Shown in pieces: positions 1 through 10,551 of a stretch of DNA of 64,000 nt. The translations under genes were made by a program, and so were the position numbers. Origin of the DNA: Dendronalium phyllosphericum CENA369. GTDB lineage: Bacteria > Cyanobacteriota > Cyanobacteriia > Cyanobacteriales > Nostocaceae. The number at the start of each line of letters is the position of its first letter. Positions within the stretch are counted from its first letter, which is position 1. Under the pieces are notes generated by a model. It searched no databases. It was not told the DNA's origin and saw only the letters and a program-made list of their open reading frames with translations. Location of the stretch: contig NZ_JAECZA010000290.1 of NCBI RefSeq assembly GCF_016056275.1, positions 13,777 through 77,776 of the forward strand, in the 5' to 3' direction.

Positions 1-2713
1 TTTCAGAGCCAAATAATTCATCAACTAAACTCAGTTCTGCTATTTCGGAAATCGGAGCGAGCGCTTCTTGGCTAGCATCAATGTTAAATTCTTGAATCTC
101 TGAATTAGATGGCAACTGTTGTAAATCTGAGGTTTCGCCAAGATTTATCTCTAAAGTATTTTCTGTAGTAAATAAATCATCTCCAACCAGATTTTCTGTA
201 GTTTCCTGCTGAATTTCAACTGAATTATATGTAGCGCCTATATCCTCAAAGGGGATTTGCAAATTCTGATTACTATTTGCGTCGAGAGTCTCAAACAAAT
301 CAATTTCTAAATCAGCAGATGTTTGAGGAGAATCTATAAAAGAGTTACCTGTGGGCTGATTGGTAAATTCGGGGATGAAATCTAAAGCTTCAGGTTCTTG
401 TGAAAAACTACGAATTTCTAGCAAAGAAAGATCGCCATCTTCAACGGTAGGAGAAATTGTTGAGTTGGTTGCTGCTAATTCCTCAAATAAATCATCTCCA
501 CTATCCGCTGGTAAACTCAAATCTAGCGGCGGCTGTGGCTGCTGGAAAGCGAGAGCGAAATCTTCTATATCAGAACTTGTGGTGGGCGATGGTGTTGACT
601 GCGGAATTTCGCCAAAAATCTCACCCGAAGCTGCTGCTGCAAACAAACTCTCTTCTAAGGCTTTTGCTACATCCTGCTCGAATTCAGAGTCAAATTCTGA
701 CTGTTGTTCTGCTGCGGTTGTCTGATTCCAGAAGTTGCTCAAATCGTCATCTGTCTGAGAAAATTCTTTTGGCGTTGTAGGTGATGCAGCAAATAAATCG
801 CTAATTTCTGATTCGTTCGGAGGCGATGCCGTATTTTCTTCTAGATTAGTAAACAAATTGTCTAAAGATGCGGTATCTGGCTGGGGCGAGCGAATTGCCT
901 CCACGCTATCTGTACTTGCAGTTGCTTCAAATAACTCATCAAAACTGTTTTGCTGGCTGGTGGAGAGTTCGATACTACTAATAATCTCAGTTTCTGGTTG
1001 AGTTACTTCACCTAGCGCCAATGCTTCATTTTCATCAAATGCGATCGCTAATAAGTCGTTTACTACATCTTTTGAGGCAATCTCTACAACTGATGGCTGT
1101 GATTCACGAGTAATTTCGACAAATTCCTGTAAGAGATCGTCAGCAATTGCGGCAGATGTTGAAGTTTGTGGTTCTGAATTCTCTTTTTCTAGGAAGTTGT
1201 CGCCAAATAATAAATTCAAGTCTTCTGTTGTCGTGGCGCTGATTTGAGGCTCATCGCTGTTTATATCTTCATCAAATGAGAGGAAATCTGCTAAATCGCT
1301 ATCAGTATCCTCAATATTGCTTGCGTTGATTCCAATTCCCAATTGACTAACACCAGCAATATCTAGAACTTCCTCTTGTTGCCAGTTTTCATCTAATTCG
1401 GGGGTTTCACCTTCAAACAAATCAGCAAGTGTATTTAACTCAGCTAATCCTACCTCTGGGCCGTGGTGATCGGTACTTCTATTGCTAAAATGTGCATCAT
1501 CTTCACTCCCAAAAAAGAGATTAGCAGAGACAGTACTTTCTGTTGCTACTTGAATATCCTGATTTGAGTTAAGTTGCTCGGATAATTCTGTTAAGCTAGT
1601 TATGCTGTCTGTTGGTTGGAAAACAGTAGCATCACTGGCAAAATTATTGGTTGTAGCAGGCAATACTTCATCAAATATTGCGGTGTTTGTAGATAAGTCT
1701 GGCGCTGGTTCTGCGATCGTAGCTAGCCGCTCATCCAGTAAATCTGTAGTTATTTCTAACAAATCAATTTCTGGAAAGCTTAAGAGTCCTTCTAATTGCT
1801 GACTAATTACAATTTCAGCTTCCCTATTTTGGAGAACTAATTCTTGAGCTTGCTTAATTTCAGTGATGACGATCTTAGCTAAAGTCAGATAAGTATTGTC
1901 GGGATTAGCGATCGCATTAGCCGCTGCTTCGCATAAACTACACCAATTGGGTAAATTCCATGTCTCGCCAAGTTTGACCAACTGGTGACAGCATTGCTGA
2001 AGATTTTGCCGAGATTCGGGTGTGGTTTTTTGCTTAAACAGTTGCAACATTTCCCGCAGTGCCTGTAACACTTGGGTTTGAAACTCAGCCCAATCCCGAT
2101 TTTCTCTGGGATTGACTGGCAAACGCTCTGCCTGAGATGCTATGGAGACAGGTATTTCTGCACAATTGTTATGAGTATTGTCTTCCAGATCGGGAATATC
2201 CCGCCGCAAGAAAAGCTCCGTGAGCGTGCTGACATTATCAACTGGAATTGTTTGTATTTCTGTTGCAGAACTATCGCCACCATTGATTCCTTGTTGTACC
2301 AGTAAATCGAGATGCTCGTATAGCCATTTAAAGACTGGCTCTGCTTCTGACATCAGAGTATTAGCGGCTTCTTCCGATAGACCAAAGGGGCCGCTCAAAT
2401 GCTCTAACAGTGACTTAAGGGTGTCGGATACCCCAAGAAATAAAGACTCTAACTTTTGGTCAATTTTAACCGGATGCTCTTTGAGAACTTTGAAACAATC
2501 TTCCAGACGGTGGGAGGTATGCTGAATGCTACTTAGGCCTAGCATTGCCGCTCCTCCTTTGATAGAGTGAGCCGCCCGGAAAACTTCATTAACCATTTCC
2601 GGGTCGTTCAAGGTACTTTCGAGATTCAGCAACCCCTGTTCAATCGTGTTCAGGTGGTCTCTAGCTTCTTCAATAAAGTAACCTAAAATCCGCTGTTGTT
2701 GTTCCGGCAGCAT
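1..2713 (-). CDS. hmpE: CheA-type histidine kinase HmpE (N-terminal part; runs off the window edge)
   Basis: This is the amino-terminal 904 residues of a chemotaxis-type kinase read leftwards from ATG at 2711-2713; the rest lies beyond position 1. It opens with an Hpt domain whose phosphoacceptor is His49 in AAHSIKGGA. A long, acidic, low-complexity linker follows, rich in Phe-Glu-Asp motifs, as in cyanobacterial PilL/HmpE-like CheA proteins. The dimerisation, ATPase, CheW-like and REC parts expected in the family are not in the window. It is the last gene of the hmpA-hmpE order and is separated from hmpD by a heptamer-repeat spacer of about 110 bp. In the family it passes phosphate to the CheY-like HmpB to control type IV pili. 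The symbol rests on gene order plus domain type. Confidence 0.8.
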   Translation of the reverse strand, partial: MLPEQQQRILGYFIEEARDHLNTIEQGLLNLESTLNDPEMVNEVFRAAHSIKGGAAMLGLSSIQHTSHRLEDCFKVLKEHPVKIDQKLESLFLGVSDTLKSLLEHLSGPFGLSEEAANTLMSEAEPVFKWLYEHLDLLVQQGINGGDSSATEIQTIPVDNVSTLTELFLRRDIPDLEDNTHNNCAEIPVSIASQAERLPVNPRENRDWAEFQTQVLQALREMLQLFKQKTTPESRQNLQQCCHQLVKLGETWNLPNWCSLCEAAANAIANPDNTYLTLAKIVITEIKQAQELVLQNREAEIVISQQLEGLLSFPEIDLLEITTDLLDERLATIAEPAPDLSTNTAIFDEVLPATTNNFASDATVFQPTDSITSLTELSEQLNSNQDIQVATESTVSANLFFGSEDDAHFSNRSTDHHGPEVGLAELNTLADLFEGETPELDENWQQEEVLDIAGVSQLGIGINASNIEDTDSDLADFLSFDEDINSDEPQISATTTEDLNLLFGDNFLEKENSEPQTSTSAAIADDLLQEFVEITRESQPSVVEIASKDVVNDLLAIAFDENEALALGEVTQPETEIISSIELSTSQQNSFDELFEATASTDSVEAIRSPQPDTASLDNLFTNLEENTASPPNESEISDLFAASPTTPKEFSQTDDDLSNFWNQTTAAEQQSEFDSEFEQDVAKALEESLFAAAASGEIFGEIPQSTPSPTTSSDIEDFALAFQQPQPPLDLSLPADSGDDLFEELAATNSTISPTVEDGDLSLLEIRSFSQEPEALDFIPEFTNQPTGNSFIDSPQTSADLEIDLFETLDANSNQNLQIPFEDIGATYNSVEIQQETTENLVGDDLFTTENTLEINLGETSDLQQLPSNSEIQEFNIDASQEALAPISEIAELSLVDELFGSE

Positions 2714-2723
2714 AATAAAAGTT

Positions 2724-2810
2724 TTGAGTGCTGAGTTTTGAGTGCTGAGTTCTGAGTTCTGAGTTACGAGTTGTGATTTTTATTCACTCTTAACTCCTAA
2801 CTCCTCACTC
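2724..2810. repeat. Heptanucleotide tandem repeat (STRR) between hmpD and hmpE
   Basis: Degenerate 7-bp units of the form GTGCTGA / GTTCTGA / GTTTTGA run from 2724 to about 2775. They are followed by units of the opposite sense (CTCCTAA, CTCCTCA) at 2785-2810, so the two halves can pair as a weak hairpin. Such short tandem repeats are typical of heterocystous cyanobacteria. No promoter for hmpE is obvious here. Confidence 0.8.
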
Positions 2811-2821
2811 TTAATTTTGAT

Positions 2822-5767
2822 TTACTTGGATTCAAGTGTTTCCAATCGGAAACGTTCAACGGAGGCAATCAAGTCACGGGAGACACCCACTAAGTTTTGT
2901 AGGGCACCAGAAACTCGCTGCGCTTCCTGGGAGGTTTCTTGGGCTGTTAATTCTACTGATTGCATGACGTGAGCAACGGCGCGGGAAGTTTCCGTTTGTT
3001 CTACTGTATCGCTGGTAATTGAACGCACGAGAGTATCAATCCGATTCGCTACTTGAATGATATTCTCTAGCGATCGCTTGGCTTCTTCTGCTAATTTTGT
3101 GCCTTTAATTACTTGTTGTGTGCCTTCTTCCATTGCGGTCATCACGGAGCCTGTTTCGCTTTGGATTTGCATCACAATTTGTTCAATTTCTTTCAACGAT
3201 TTAGCAGATTTGTCCGCTAACTGGCGCACTTCATCTGCTACAATTGCAAACCCGCGTCCGGCTTCTCCTGCCCGTGCCGCCTCAATACTAGCATTGAGTG
3301 CTAGTAAGTTGGTGCGGGAGGCAATCTGCGAAATCAATGCCACAATCTTAGAAATTTCTTGAGAAGATTCTGCTAGCCGTTTCACCTTTCGGGTAGTTTC
3401 AGCTACAGTTTCTCGAATTTCTAAAATCCCTGCTACAGTATTTTCCACTGCTTCTCCACCTTTGAGGGCAATGGTGCTGGCATCACGAGCCACAGTTTCA
3501 GCTTCCCGCGCGGCTTCTGCTACCCGCTGAATCGAGTCGGTCATCACCTGTACGGAATTCAAGGTTACTGCCAACTCTTCTGCTTGTCGCAAAGCATCAC
3601 TAGATAAGGCTCTAGCAAAAGTTTCGGAATTGGTTGCACCTTTTGTTACTTCTTTGGCTGCTACTTTTACCTGTTGTACAATATCTCGCAGGTTTTGAAT
3701 TGTCAGGTTAAAAGCATCGGCAACGGCTCCCAGTACGTCGGCTGTCACTTCTGCTTGGACTGTTAAATCTCCTCTAGCAGCTCCTTCCACATCGTCCAAT
3801 AAGCGAATCACTTGGCGTTGCAGGTTTTCTTTGGCTTCCTCTTGTTCGTCGGCTTTGCGTTGAGCTTCATTGGTGGTTGAGAAAATTACTCGCGCCATTT
3901 CGTTAAAGCCAGTAGCTAGTAGCCCCAATTCATCTTCGGAATATACTGTAGCTTGAACGTTGAGATCCCCTTGACGAACTGCATCAAATTGAGCTTGCAA
4001 ATCCTTGGTTGTGCGGCGAATTTGCTTGAGTGTGAGATTTCCCATAAAGGCGGCAGTGGAAAATCCGGCAATCCCAGCTGCCAAGGACATGGCCCAGCCT
4101 GTATTTCGTACTGCTTCCCGTTGTTGGGGTGGAGAAAAGGTGGTGGCTGCAAAGCTGACTGTGGCTACAACTAGCGCCGAGAAAACGCCCACAGTTCCAG
4201 CGACGAACCAGGGTTTCATATCTAGGGGAGCATTCTCTAATGGTGCTAACCAACCCTGCTCAATGCTGACATTGGGTTCTAGCTTCGAGACATCGGTCTG
4301 GGTAAAAACTGGCACTGCTTCTTGTGCGCCAGTATGAGAACCAGTGATGGAAAATAGTTCGTCATCGCGATCGCTTGCTGCATTATTGGTAGTAGCTTCT
4401 ATAGACTTTTTGCGCGGACTGTTACCGATTTCCATTTCACTGGAAAGCATTGCCACGTCATCAAAGCTAGAGTCTCCTTCTGCCAAGTCAAACCCAGGGA
4501 TATTTCCTAAATCGTCGAATTCATCAAAATCATCTAAAAACTCAATATTGCTTTTAGCATTTTGTCTATTTATTATACTGTTTGTGTCTTCATCCCCAGA
4601 GAACTCCTCTGAGCCAAAGGCAGATTCAAAAGCTTCAAAATCAAAACCTTCATCAGCATCAAAGTTATTCGTATTTCCTGTTGTATCTGCTCTTATCTGC
4701 TGGTCTTTCAAAGAAAAGTGTCCGTTCAAAGATGAAGGCGGTTCTGAATATTTTTCTTTTTCTTCTAGCTGCTGTATCCAATTACTATCCGAGTTTGAGA
4801 AGGTATCTTGGCTATTGTATTGGAATTTATTAGTTTGGGTTGAACTGCTATGAAGTTCTTCTTTTTCCAGCAGTACAGTTTCATCTGGCAGATTATTCAT
4901 TTTCAATTCCCTACCTGCCATACTTGATTGCTGATAGTTTTCTTCTACAAACTCGGAACTTTTTTCCGAGCTATTGTTAGTTGGTAAATTAATTTCCGCA
5001 AAAGGTGAATTAATACTATTGTTCTGCTCTAGAGATTTTTCACTAATAGCATTTGCACTGCTATCAAGGAAATTGCTATTAATTTCTGGTTCATCAAAAC
5101 TTTCTTCTGAACTATCTTCCTGCCAGAAAATTGGTAATTCCAATTCTGTTTGCTTTTCCCAAACGTTGGCGTTTGATTCTTGTTCGTCTAAGCGTTGATT
5201 TAAAGCAAAAGGATCGTCACCTAAAGTTTCTGACGAATCTAAAGTTTGATTAAATGAAACACTGTCTGTAGGGATTGCAAATGGATTATCTAGGGAAGGC
5301 TCTTCTAAGTCCGCAGTTTTTGGCTCCCGCTCGAAGGAATTCAAATCAAAGCTGTTGCTATCCAAATCGTCAAATGTTCCTAAATCTTCTAACTCTAGGT
5401 TGCTAGAATCCAGAGTATCTGATATTCCTGTGAGATTTATCGGATTTTGTTCGCTATTATCGACATTAGCAAACGGTTCCTCTAATGGTTGTTGGTATTG
5501 ATTAATGCTTTCAAGACCGTTATTAGCAAAACCAATAATTTCGGGATTGTCACTCAATTGCAACACTGCTTGATATTCTGCTTTTGCTACATCATATTGC
5601 TGCAAAACGTAGTAAATATGACCCCTCAATAAATGGCAGTTTGGATCGTCTGGTACGTTTTGCACCACCCGATCGACTAAATTAGCCGCAACTTCATAGT
5701 CCTGTTGCGCGTAGGCTGTACAAGCCTGCTGATATGTTTCGAGGTAATCATCTATACTTGCTGCCAT
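2822..5767 (-). CDS. hmpD: Methyl-accepting chemotaxis protein HmpD (PilJ-like)
   Basis: A 981-residue receptor of the chemotaxis-like pilus system. The start is ATG at 5765-5767, preceded by the strong Shine-Dalgarno GAGAGGAA; an upstream in-frame start would overlap hmpC and lacks a ribosome site. The N-terminus (about residues 1-85) looks like a TPR-type helical repeat. A roughly 400-residue acidic linker follows, then two membrane segments near residues 519-540 and 553-575 with almost no periplasmic loop between them. Next come two HAMP-like segments (about 575-700) and the signalling hairpin containing [16 protein letters not shown]. The lack of a periplasmic ligand domain suggests that input comes from the cytoplasm or membrane; that is inference. 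It lies 16 bp after hmpC and is probably cotranscribed with hmpB-hmpC. Confidence 0.88.
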   Translation of the reverse strand: MAASIDDYLETYQQACTAYAQQDYEVAANLVDRVVQNVPDDPNCHLLRGHIYYVLQQYDVAKAEYQAVLQLSDNPEIIGFANNGLESINQYQQPLEEPFANVDNSEQNPINLTGISDTLDSSNLELEDLGTFDDLDSNSFDLNSFEREPKTADLEEPSLDNPFAIPTDSVSFNQTLDSSETLGDDPFALNQRLDEQESNANVWEKQTELELPIFWQEDSSEESFDEPEINSNFLDSSANAISEKSLEQNNSINSPFAEINLPTNNSSEKSSEFVEENYQQSSMAGRELKMNNLPDETVLLEKEELHSSSTQTNKFQYNSQDTFSNSDSNWIQQLEEKEKYSEPPSSLNGHFSLKDQQIRADTTGNTNNFDADEGFDFEAFESAFGSEEFSGDEDTNSIINRQNAKSNIEFLDDFDEFDDLGNIPGFDLAEGDSSFDDVAMLSSEMEIGNSPRKKSIEATTNNAASDRDDELFSITGSHTGAQEAVPVFTQTDVSKLEPNVSIEQGWLAPLENAPLDMKPWFVAGTVGVFSALVVATVSFAATTFSPPQQREAVRNTGWAMSLAAGIAGFSTAAFMGNLTLKQIRRTTKDLQAQFDAVRQGDLNVQATVYSEDELGLLATGFNEMARVIFSTTNEAQRKADEQEEAKENLQRQVIRLLDDVEGAARGDLTVQAEVTADVLGAVADAFNLTIQNLRDIVQQVKVAAKEVTKGATNSETFARALSSDALRQAEELAVTLNSVQVMTDSIQRVAEAAREAETVARDASTIALKGGEAVENTVAGILEIRETVAETTRKVKRLAESSQEISKIVALISQIASRTNLLALNASIEAARAGEAGRGFAIVADEVRQLADKSAKSLKEIEQIVMQIQSETGSVMTAMEEGTQQVIKGTKLAEEAKRSLENIIQVANRIDTLVRSITSDTVEQTETSRAVAHVMQSVELTAQETSQEAQRVSGALQNLVGVSRDLIASVERFRLETLESK

Positions 5768-5783
5768 TTCCTCTCTCCCGATT

Positions 5784-6314
5784 TCATCCTGCCCACCTCG
5801 CACTCCGTACAATTGCCATTTGATCGAGCAGTCGTAAACACTGATTGTTTTTAGCACCTATTAACCATTCTCCACGTAAAAAAGGAGCCATAGTATCAGG
5901 TAGATTAGTGGGTGGCATCAAGTGCTGTACATCCAGCCAGTCCATACCACCAATTTCGTCCACTGCTAAACCCACAATTGTGTCTTGTTCTTCAATAGCA
6001 ATCACCGGAATCTCTGCTCGATCTGTATTTAACGGAGTTGCTTCCCCAAGAAATTGACCCAAATCAGCCACCCAGATTACTCGACCTCGTAAATTTAGAG
6101 TACCCAAAAGTAAAGGAGAAGCATTAGGAATCGGGGTGATTCTATCAGGACTCAGTTCCATGACTTCTCTGATGCCAGTTGCTGGTAGGGCAAACTCCTG
6201 ATGCGAGGGTATGTAAAAGCGCAAGTGTAATTCACCCTCAGGACTTTCTACTTGTAATTCAGGACGGAAGTGGTCTTGACCACTGCCACTTAAAAAGTCC
6301 GGCTTGCTGACCAT
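5784..6314 (-). CDS. hmpC: CheW-like adaptor HmpC
   Basis: A 176-residue CheW-domain protein, the scaffold that links the MCP (HmpD) to the CheA kinase (HmpE). The CheW fold is recognisable from [20 protein letters not shown] near residue 35 and the [17 protein letters not shown] strand-loop-strand near residue 70. The ATG at 6312-6314 has AAGGATG upstream. It sits 13 bp after hmpB and 16 bp before hmpD, which points to a single transcript. The length matches stand-alone CheW proteins, with no REC domain attached, so it is not a CheV. Confidence 0.88.
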   Translation of the reverse strand: MVSKPDFLSGSGQDHFRPELQVESPEGELHLRFYIPSHQEFALPATGIREVMELSPDRITPIPNASPLLLGTLNLRGRVIWVADLGQFLGEATPLNTDRAEIPVIAIEEQDTIVGLAVDEIGGMDWLDVQHLMPPTNLPDTMAPFLRGEWLIGAKNNQCLRLLDQMAIVRSARWAG

Positions 6315-6327
6315 ATTGTTTTCATCC

Positions 6328-6693
6328 TTATCCTCGCAGCAGTTGTTTGACTGTTCCTACCAACTCTGTTGGTTGAAACGGTTTGGCTATGTAGGCATCC
6401 GCACCTTGCTTCATACCCCAGTAGCGGTCAAATTCTTCACCTTTGGAAGAACACATGACCACGGGGACATTTTGGGTTTTTGGATCGGATTTTAAGCGAC
6501 GGCACACCTCGTAGCCGTTCATCCGGGGCATGACAATATCCAATACCACTAAATCAGGAGGTGCAGTTTGAATTGCCTCCAATGCTTCTACTCCGTCACT
6601 GGCATGGGTGACTTTTAAGCCACTTGCTTTCAGGAGGTCTGTAATCATCTCCCTTTGTGCGATACTGTCTTCCACAATCAGAACTGTACTCAT
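6328..6693 (-). CDS. hmpB: CheY-like response regulator HmpB (PilH-like)
   Basis: A 121-residue single REC domain. The acidic pocket is visible as VEDS (Glu8-Asp9), the phosphorylatable Asp52 in VVLDIVMP, the switch Ser near CSSKGEEF, and the conserved Lys in IAKPFQP. There is no output domain. It belongs to the pilH/hmpB class that works with a PatA-like regulator (here hmpA, 192 bp upstream), CheW and MCP. Expected role: phosphate acceptor from HmpE in control of type IV pili and hormogonium motility. Confidence 0.88.
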   Translation of the reverse strand: MSTVLIVEDSIAQREMITDLLKASGLKVTHASDGVEALEAIQTAPPDLVVLDIVMPRMNGYEVCRRLKSDPKTQNVPVVMCSSKGEEFDRYWGMKQGADAYIAKPFQPTELVGTVKQLLRG

Positions 6694-6885
6694 AAATGCT
6701 TATCTACCTCCTGATGTAGACGTTCCTCTTTGGAACATTCCCCGATCTCCCATAACTATTTACTGTATAAAATAATATCTATTGTTCACTAATTTACTGA
6801 ATAATAACGTTGTAGTGGACTTGACTGATTCTGTGATAACATTTTTTACTCTATCTTTTAAGAATCAACAAGTCTTCGATCTCGT

Positions 6886-8088
6886 TTATGTCCTCGCATA
6901 GGACTGTACCTTTATATATTTTTCTACTAGCATTAATAACTCAGTGTCTCCAAACGGCTTGGTTAAATAATCTGTTGCGCCGACCATGTTAGCTCTGACT
7001 CGATCGATAAATCCATCTTTACCAGTCAGCATGATAATCGGTACAAACCGAAACGCTGTTGATTGTCGTAGCATGGCACAAATTTCATAACCATCCAATT
7101 CCGGCATGGCAATGTCGCATAAAATTAAATCTGGTTGTAATCTAAAAATCAGACTAAGCGCCTCTAGGGGATTACTTAAAGCGATCGCTTCATACCCCTG
7201 AGCCTTTAAGATAGACTCTACAGTTTCACCAATAGTTGTTGTATCGTCAATACATACTATCCGCATTCTCTGCTTGTCCTGCATCCCTGTAGATTGCTTA
7301 TGTGTCTTTGAGTTATTTGCCACTGAATCTACAAGTTGGAGCCAACCCTGTTGCACGTATGGATATATTGCCTTAGCAACTGTCAAAATATCTCGGTTGA
7401 GATGGCGAGCTAGTTGGCGTAAGGATGTTTTACCATCTGCCCATTGTTGTAGTTTACTTACAGTTGCCGTCGGTAGTGAGGAGTTGAGTTGAACTATGTC
7501 AGCGAGTATCGGTAACTGTTCGGGAGACTGAATATGTGGATATAGCTGCTTCCATTCCTGTACTTGCTGTGTAATTGTAGCCACTAAAGGAGCAATCTCT
7601 AAACTAGTTAGTTGCGGGGCAAGCGCAGCATCTTGAAGGAAAATAAAATTACCCTGATGTAAACTCAATAAATCAAAGAGTGTTTCATGCACTAAATGGT
7701 GGATGATATTTTGAGCTATTTTAGGGTTGATAATATTTCTTTCTAGGAGTGCCCAGAGATAGCCGTATTCTCGCGCACTCTGTAATCCTAGGGAGGCCAG
7801 TTGCTTTTCTTCAAGCCGCATTTCAACTCGGTAATGACGTAAGTAATCATCAATCCGTAACAAATTACTCTCGCCTTCTTGGCAATAGATAATTTGACCG
7901 TTGCGGAAAAAGGCGAACCAAGATTGTCTTTTATAGTTTTGGGTATGGCGATGTCTGACTGCCTCATCTTTTGTAAGTTTGTCGCTGTTGTGAAAGCTGG
8001 TTTCCACTAGCAGTTGCCCAGTTCGCTGCCCTAACTCAATCAATTGCAGAATACTGCGAATATCAATTTCACTTAAATTTCCTCGCAT
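6886..8088 (-). CDS. hmpA: PatA-like response regulator HmpA (PATAN/DUF4388 + REC)
   Basis: A 400-residue protein with the PatA architecture. The N-terminal DUF4388/PATAN region (MRGNLSEIDIRSILQLIEL, residues 1-19, through about 160) is followed by a helical middle section. The C-terminal REC domain starts near residue 275 with IVCIDDTTTIGE and carries the phosphoacceptor Asp in LILCDIAMPELDG. PatA-type regulators such as PilG and PixG act beside a CheY in cyanobacterial chemotaxis-like operons, as here. It is the first gene of the leftward hmp operon and is divergent from hmpF. AAGGAG lies 15 bp before the ATG, farther than usual. Confidence 0.82.
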   Translation of the reverse strand: MRGNLSEIDIRSILQLIELGQRTGQLLVETSFHNSDKLTKDEAVRHRHTQNYKRQSWFAFFRNGQIIYCQEGESNLLRIDDYLRHYRVEMRLEEKQLASLGLQSAREYGYLWALLERNIINPKIAQNIIHHLVHETLFDLLSLHQGNFIFLQDAALAPQLTSLEIAPLVATITQQVQEWKQLYPHIQSPEQLPILADIVQLNSSLPTATVSKLQQWADGKTSLRQLARHLNRDILTVAKAIYPYVQQGWLQLVDSVANNSKTHKQSTGMQDKQRMRIVCIDDTTTIGETVESILKAQGYEAIALSNPLEALSLIFRLQPDLILCDIAMPELDGYEICAMLRQSTAFRFVPIIMLTGKDGFIDRVRANMVGATDYLTKPFGDTELLMLVEKYIKVQSYART

Positions 8089-8200
8089 TTAGCTTGACAG
8101 TGCTCCTTATAAATCCGTTTGTATTCTTTGTTAATTGTGCCCGTCAATTTTTCTATGTTTCAAGCAGGCGGATGACGGATGATACTTTTTTGAGATTTTG

Positions 8201-8602
8201 ATTTGAGATTTTGGATTGAAAGTCTTTACCAAAAGGCTGTTACAAAAACCTCAAACAATACTAGCTATCCTAATTTGGTATGGAGTACTCAAAATCTTAT
8301 TTCCTTTGTAACCAGTCTTTATCAGGGGATACATTCAGATACTAACTGTAAATTTTCGTAATACATTTTGACAAAGCTAGTGATACCACGGAAGTCATCA
8401 TCACTCTCATCAGTAGAAAATATAAAGGCGCGAGCGAATCGTTTTTATAAATATCAAGACGTAATATCTTGCGTCTATAAATAGTTTTGTCTGTCTTGTT
8501 TTGCCAAACTAAGGTGAAATCATACTAAATCGAAATAAATAGTATTTTTTGAGATTTCTGGAACAGGTTTTTAGTAAAGACTTTCAATCCAAAATCTCAA
8601 AT
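8201..8602. mobile_element. 402-bp noncoding element with 40-bp terminal inverted repeats (MITE-like)
   Basis: The ends 8201-8240 and 8563-8602 are inverted copies. The outer 29 bp match perfectly (starting ATTTGAGATTTTGGATTGAA on the left) and 37 of 40 bp match overall. The 320-bp interior is AT-rich and has no open reading frame of note. No target-site duplication is obvious at the flanks. The inner-edge sequence ACAGGTTTTTAGTAA of the right arm recurs at 10608-10622. It fills most of the 598-bp hmpA/hmpF divergent intergenic region (8089-8686), so promoters for either gene must lie within it or hug it. MITE origin is inferred; a regulatory cruciform is an alternative. Confidence 0.55.
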
Positions 8603-8686
8603 TCCAAGTTGGTATCGACAGGTGAACAGAATTATCTAAGGTATATTCTAAAACATTGACATGAAGTACACAAAAGGACAAACGGT

Positions 8687-10447
8687 GTGCTGTATTTAGC
8701 AGAAGTACAAAAGCAGAAAGGCGGCTTACTGGGTGGTAGTTCCAAAACCGAACTGAAACTGCTAGCTTGTCAGCGAACCGACCAGAATTGGAGTACTGTG
8801 TCGGAAGAAGTAATTGCCGCTGAAGAAGCAAGCAAATTAAATGATGGTGCGTTGGTACTGGTAGAACTGAATCCGAACCGTCAAGTACAACGGATTCAAG
8901 AGGCTGGACGACCGTTAGTTAATATTTTGCAAAATTTTTCTCGTCAATTAGAAAAATTTAAACTCAAGGAAGACGAGATTGACCAATGGAAGGAGTCGCT
9001 GACGTTTCAGGCGCAAGAGATGAATCGCCGTGAAATGGACATGGAAGCACGGTTAGAACAGCTACAGCAAATGGAGGAAGAATTTCATCAGCTAGAGTCG
9101 CAAAAGCAGGAAGTTGATACATCCCGCGAGCAGATTGAAAAGTTGCAAGCAGAAATTGAACGGAATCGTCAGGAACTAGAGGGAGCTTGGGAGCATTTGC
9201 GGGGCGAACAGCGTCGCCTTGAAGAACGGCAAGCAGAGTGTCAACAAGGAACGGTTTTGGATGAGGAGCAAAGTCGGGTGATGAGCGATTTACTCGATCG
9301 CTTGTCTAGCCGTGTTGCTCCCACAGAAAAAGTCAGAGAACATCTGCACCTCGCATTGGCATCGGTTGAAAGCCAGCAAGCTACCCTAAATCCACATTGG
9401 CAACAACTAGAGCAGCAGAAAACTGTAGCGACTCAACAGCAAGAGGAAGTCGATCGCCTGCTGCAAGCATATAGCGATCGCCAAAATGTGTGGCAACAAG
9501 CACACGATTCTCTAGGGCAGCAAACAGCCCAATTGAAAGTAAACACAGCAGCGCTTGCTAGCAAGCAAGAGTATGCGCGGATAGTGAAAGAGCATTTGCA
9601 ATCTCAAGAAGAGTTATGTCAACAGATTCATTCTTTGGCTGCTACTTCTGGTGGTGTGGTTCCAAGCGAGAAAGTTGATGTAGAAGCTTTGGAAAAAATG
9701 CCTCTGGAAGAACTGCAAAAGCTCGTGCAAGACTTGTTGAAAAAGTTGGAAATAGATTCTAGCTTTGTCCACGATCAAGAACAAGAATTAATATACAAGC
9801 AACAAGCCATAGAAGAACTGCAAACTAAAATTAGTCAAGCACCCGATCGCGACCAAATCAATTTGGAAATGGAACTAGCAGATGAAAAAGACCACTACCA
9901 AATGCTAAACTCCAGCTTGATCGGACAACGGCGCAGTTTGCTCCAGCGGCAGAAGTTAATCAAGCAACATCAAGCTGTATTGTCACGGCGGCAAGGAAAT
10001 CCTGTTACCGATACAGAAGAAGATAACCAAATTGATTTGGGGCCGATTCTTTTGCAACTTGAAACCCACAGACAACAACAATCGCAAGAACTACAAAAGC
10101 TGGAACGTGAGATTGAGCAGATGCGGGCTGCAATTGAGCTAGATCAAGGAATGATTGACAATCAAACCCACGAGCAACAGGAAAAACAGCAAGAACTCAA
10201 ACAGATGGAAGCAAACTTGCTATCCTTGCGGACAGCAACAGCTGAATGTTGGAGTCGAGTGAATCTCTATCAAGAAACATTGCAACCAATTCAGGATTCT
10301 TTAGATGGTCTGCGGCAGAAGTTGCAAGCAATTGGGGAATCTTTGGCTCACGTTCAAGAAACTGGTGATTATCAACTCCAAACTATTAGTGAAATGCGCC
10401 AGACTCTCCAGAGTTTAATATCTCAGCCAGAATTGCTAGCGTCATAA
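8687..10447 (+). CDS. hmpF: Coiled-coil pilus motility protein HmpF
   Basis: A 586-residue protein that starts at GTG 8687 with AAAGGA about 10 bp upstream. The first 90 residues form a compact cyanobacterial domain (MLYLAEVQKQKGGLLGGSSK). Nearly everything after that is Gln/Glu/Lys-rich heptad coiled coil, broken by short loops. This N-terminus plus long coiled coil, divergent from a PatA-CheY-CheW-MCP-CheA operon, is the pattern of HmpF in Nostoc punctiforme, a protein that localises to cell poles and activates type IV pili in filamentous cyanobacteria. It has no membrane segment or signal peptide, so it is cytoplasmic. Assignment is from architecture plus locus order. Confidence 0.85.
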   Translation: MLYLAEVQKQKGGLLGGSSKTELKLLACQRTDQNWSTVSEEVIAAEEASKLNDGALVLVELNPNRQVQRIQEAGRPLVNILQNFSRQLEKFKLKEDEIDQWKESLTFQAQEMNRREMDMEARLEQLQQMEEEFHQLESQKQEVDTSREQIEKLQAEIERNRQELEGAWEHLRGEQRRLEERQAECQQGTVLDEEQSRVMSDLLDRLSSRVAPTEKVREHLHLALASVESQQATLNPHWQQLEQQKTVATQQQEEVDRLLQAYSDRQNVWQQAHDSLGQQTAQLKVNTAALASKQEYARIVKEHLQSQEELCQQIHSLAATSGGVVPSEKVDVEALEKMPLEELQKLVQDLLKKLEIDSSFVHDQEQELIYKQQAIEELQTKISQAPDRDQINLEMELADEKDHYQMLNSSLIGQRRSLLQRQKLIKQHQAVLSRRQGNPVTDTEEDNQIDLGPILLQLETHRQQQSQELQKLEREIEQMRAAIELDQGMIDNQTHEQQEKQQELKQMEANLLSLRTATAECWSRVNLYQETLQPIQDSLDGLRQKLQAIGESLAHVQETGDYQLQTISEMRQTLQSLISQPELLAS

Positions 10448-10489
10448 CATTATAAATGTAGTAGTAGTCTGCCAAAGTCTTTTTGACAG

Positions 10490-10551
10490 AGGGGAAAAGG
10501 GTAAGGGGTAAGGGGTAAAGGTTTAAAACCCTTCCCCTTTCCCCTTTTAAG
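10490..10551. terminator. Purine/pyrimidine hairpin repeat after hmpF
   Basis: A run of GGGTAAGGGGTAA units at 10490-10520 is followed by the complementary pyrimidine tract CCCTTCCCCTTTCCCC at 10529-10545, giving a long imperfect stem with a TTTAAAA loop. It lies 43 bp after the hmpF stop and can act as a terminator, though no clear U-tract follows. The same type of hairpin is a dispersed repeat in many cyanobacteria. Confidence 0.5.

Noticed and set aside
360-2525. Several open frames on the plus strand opposite hmpE
   Set aside because: They are antisense shadows of the low-complexity acidic linker of HmpE, with no ribosome sites or family resemblance.
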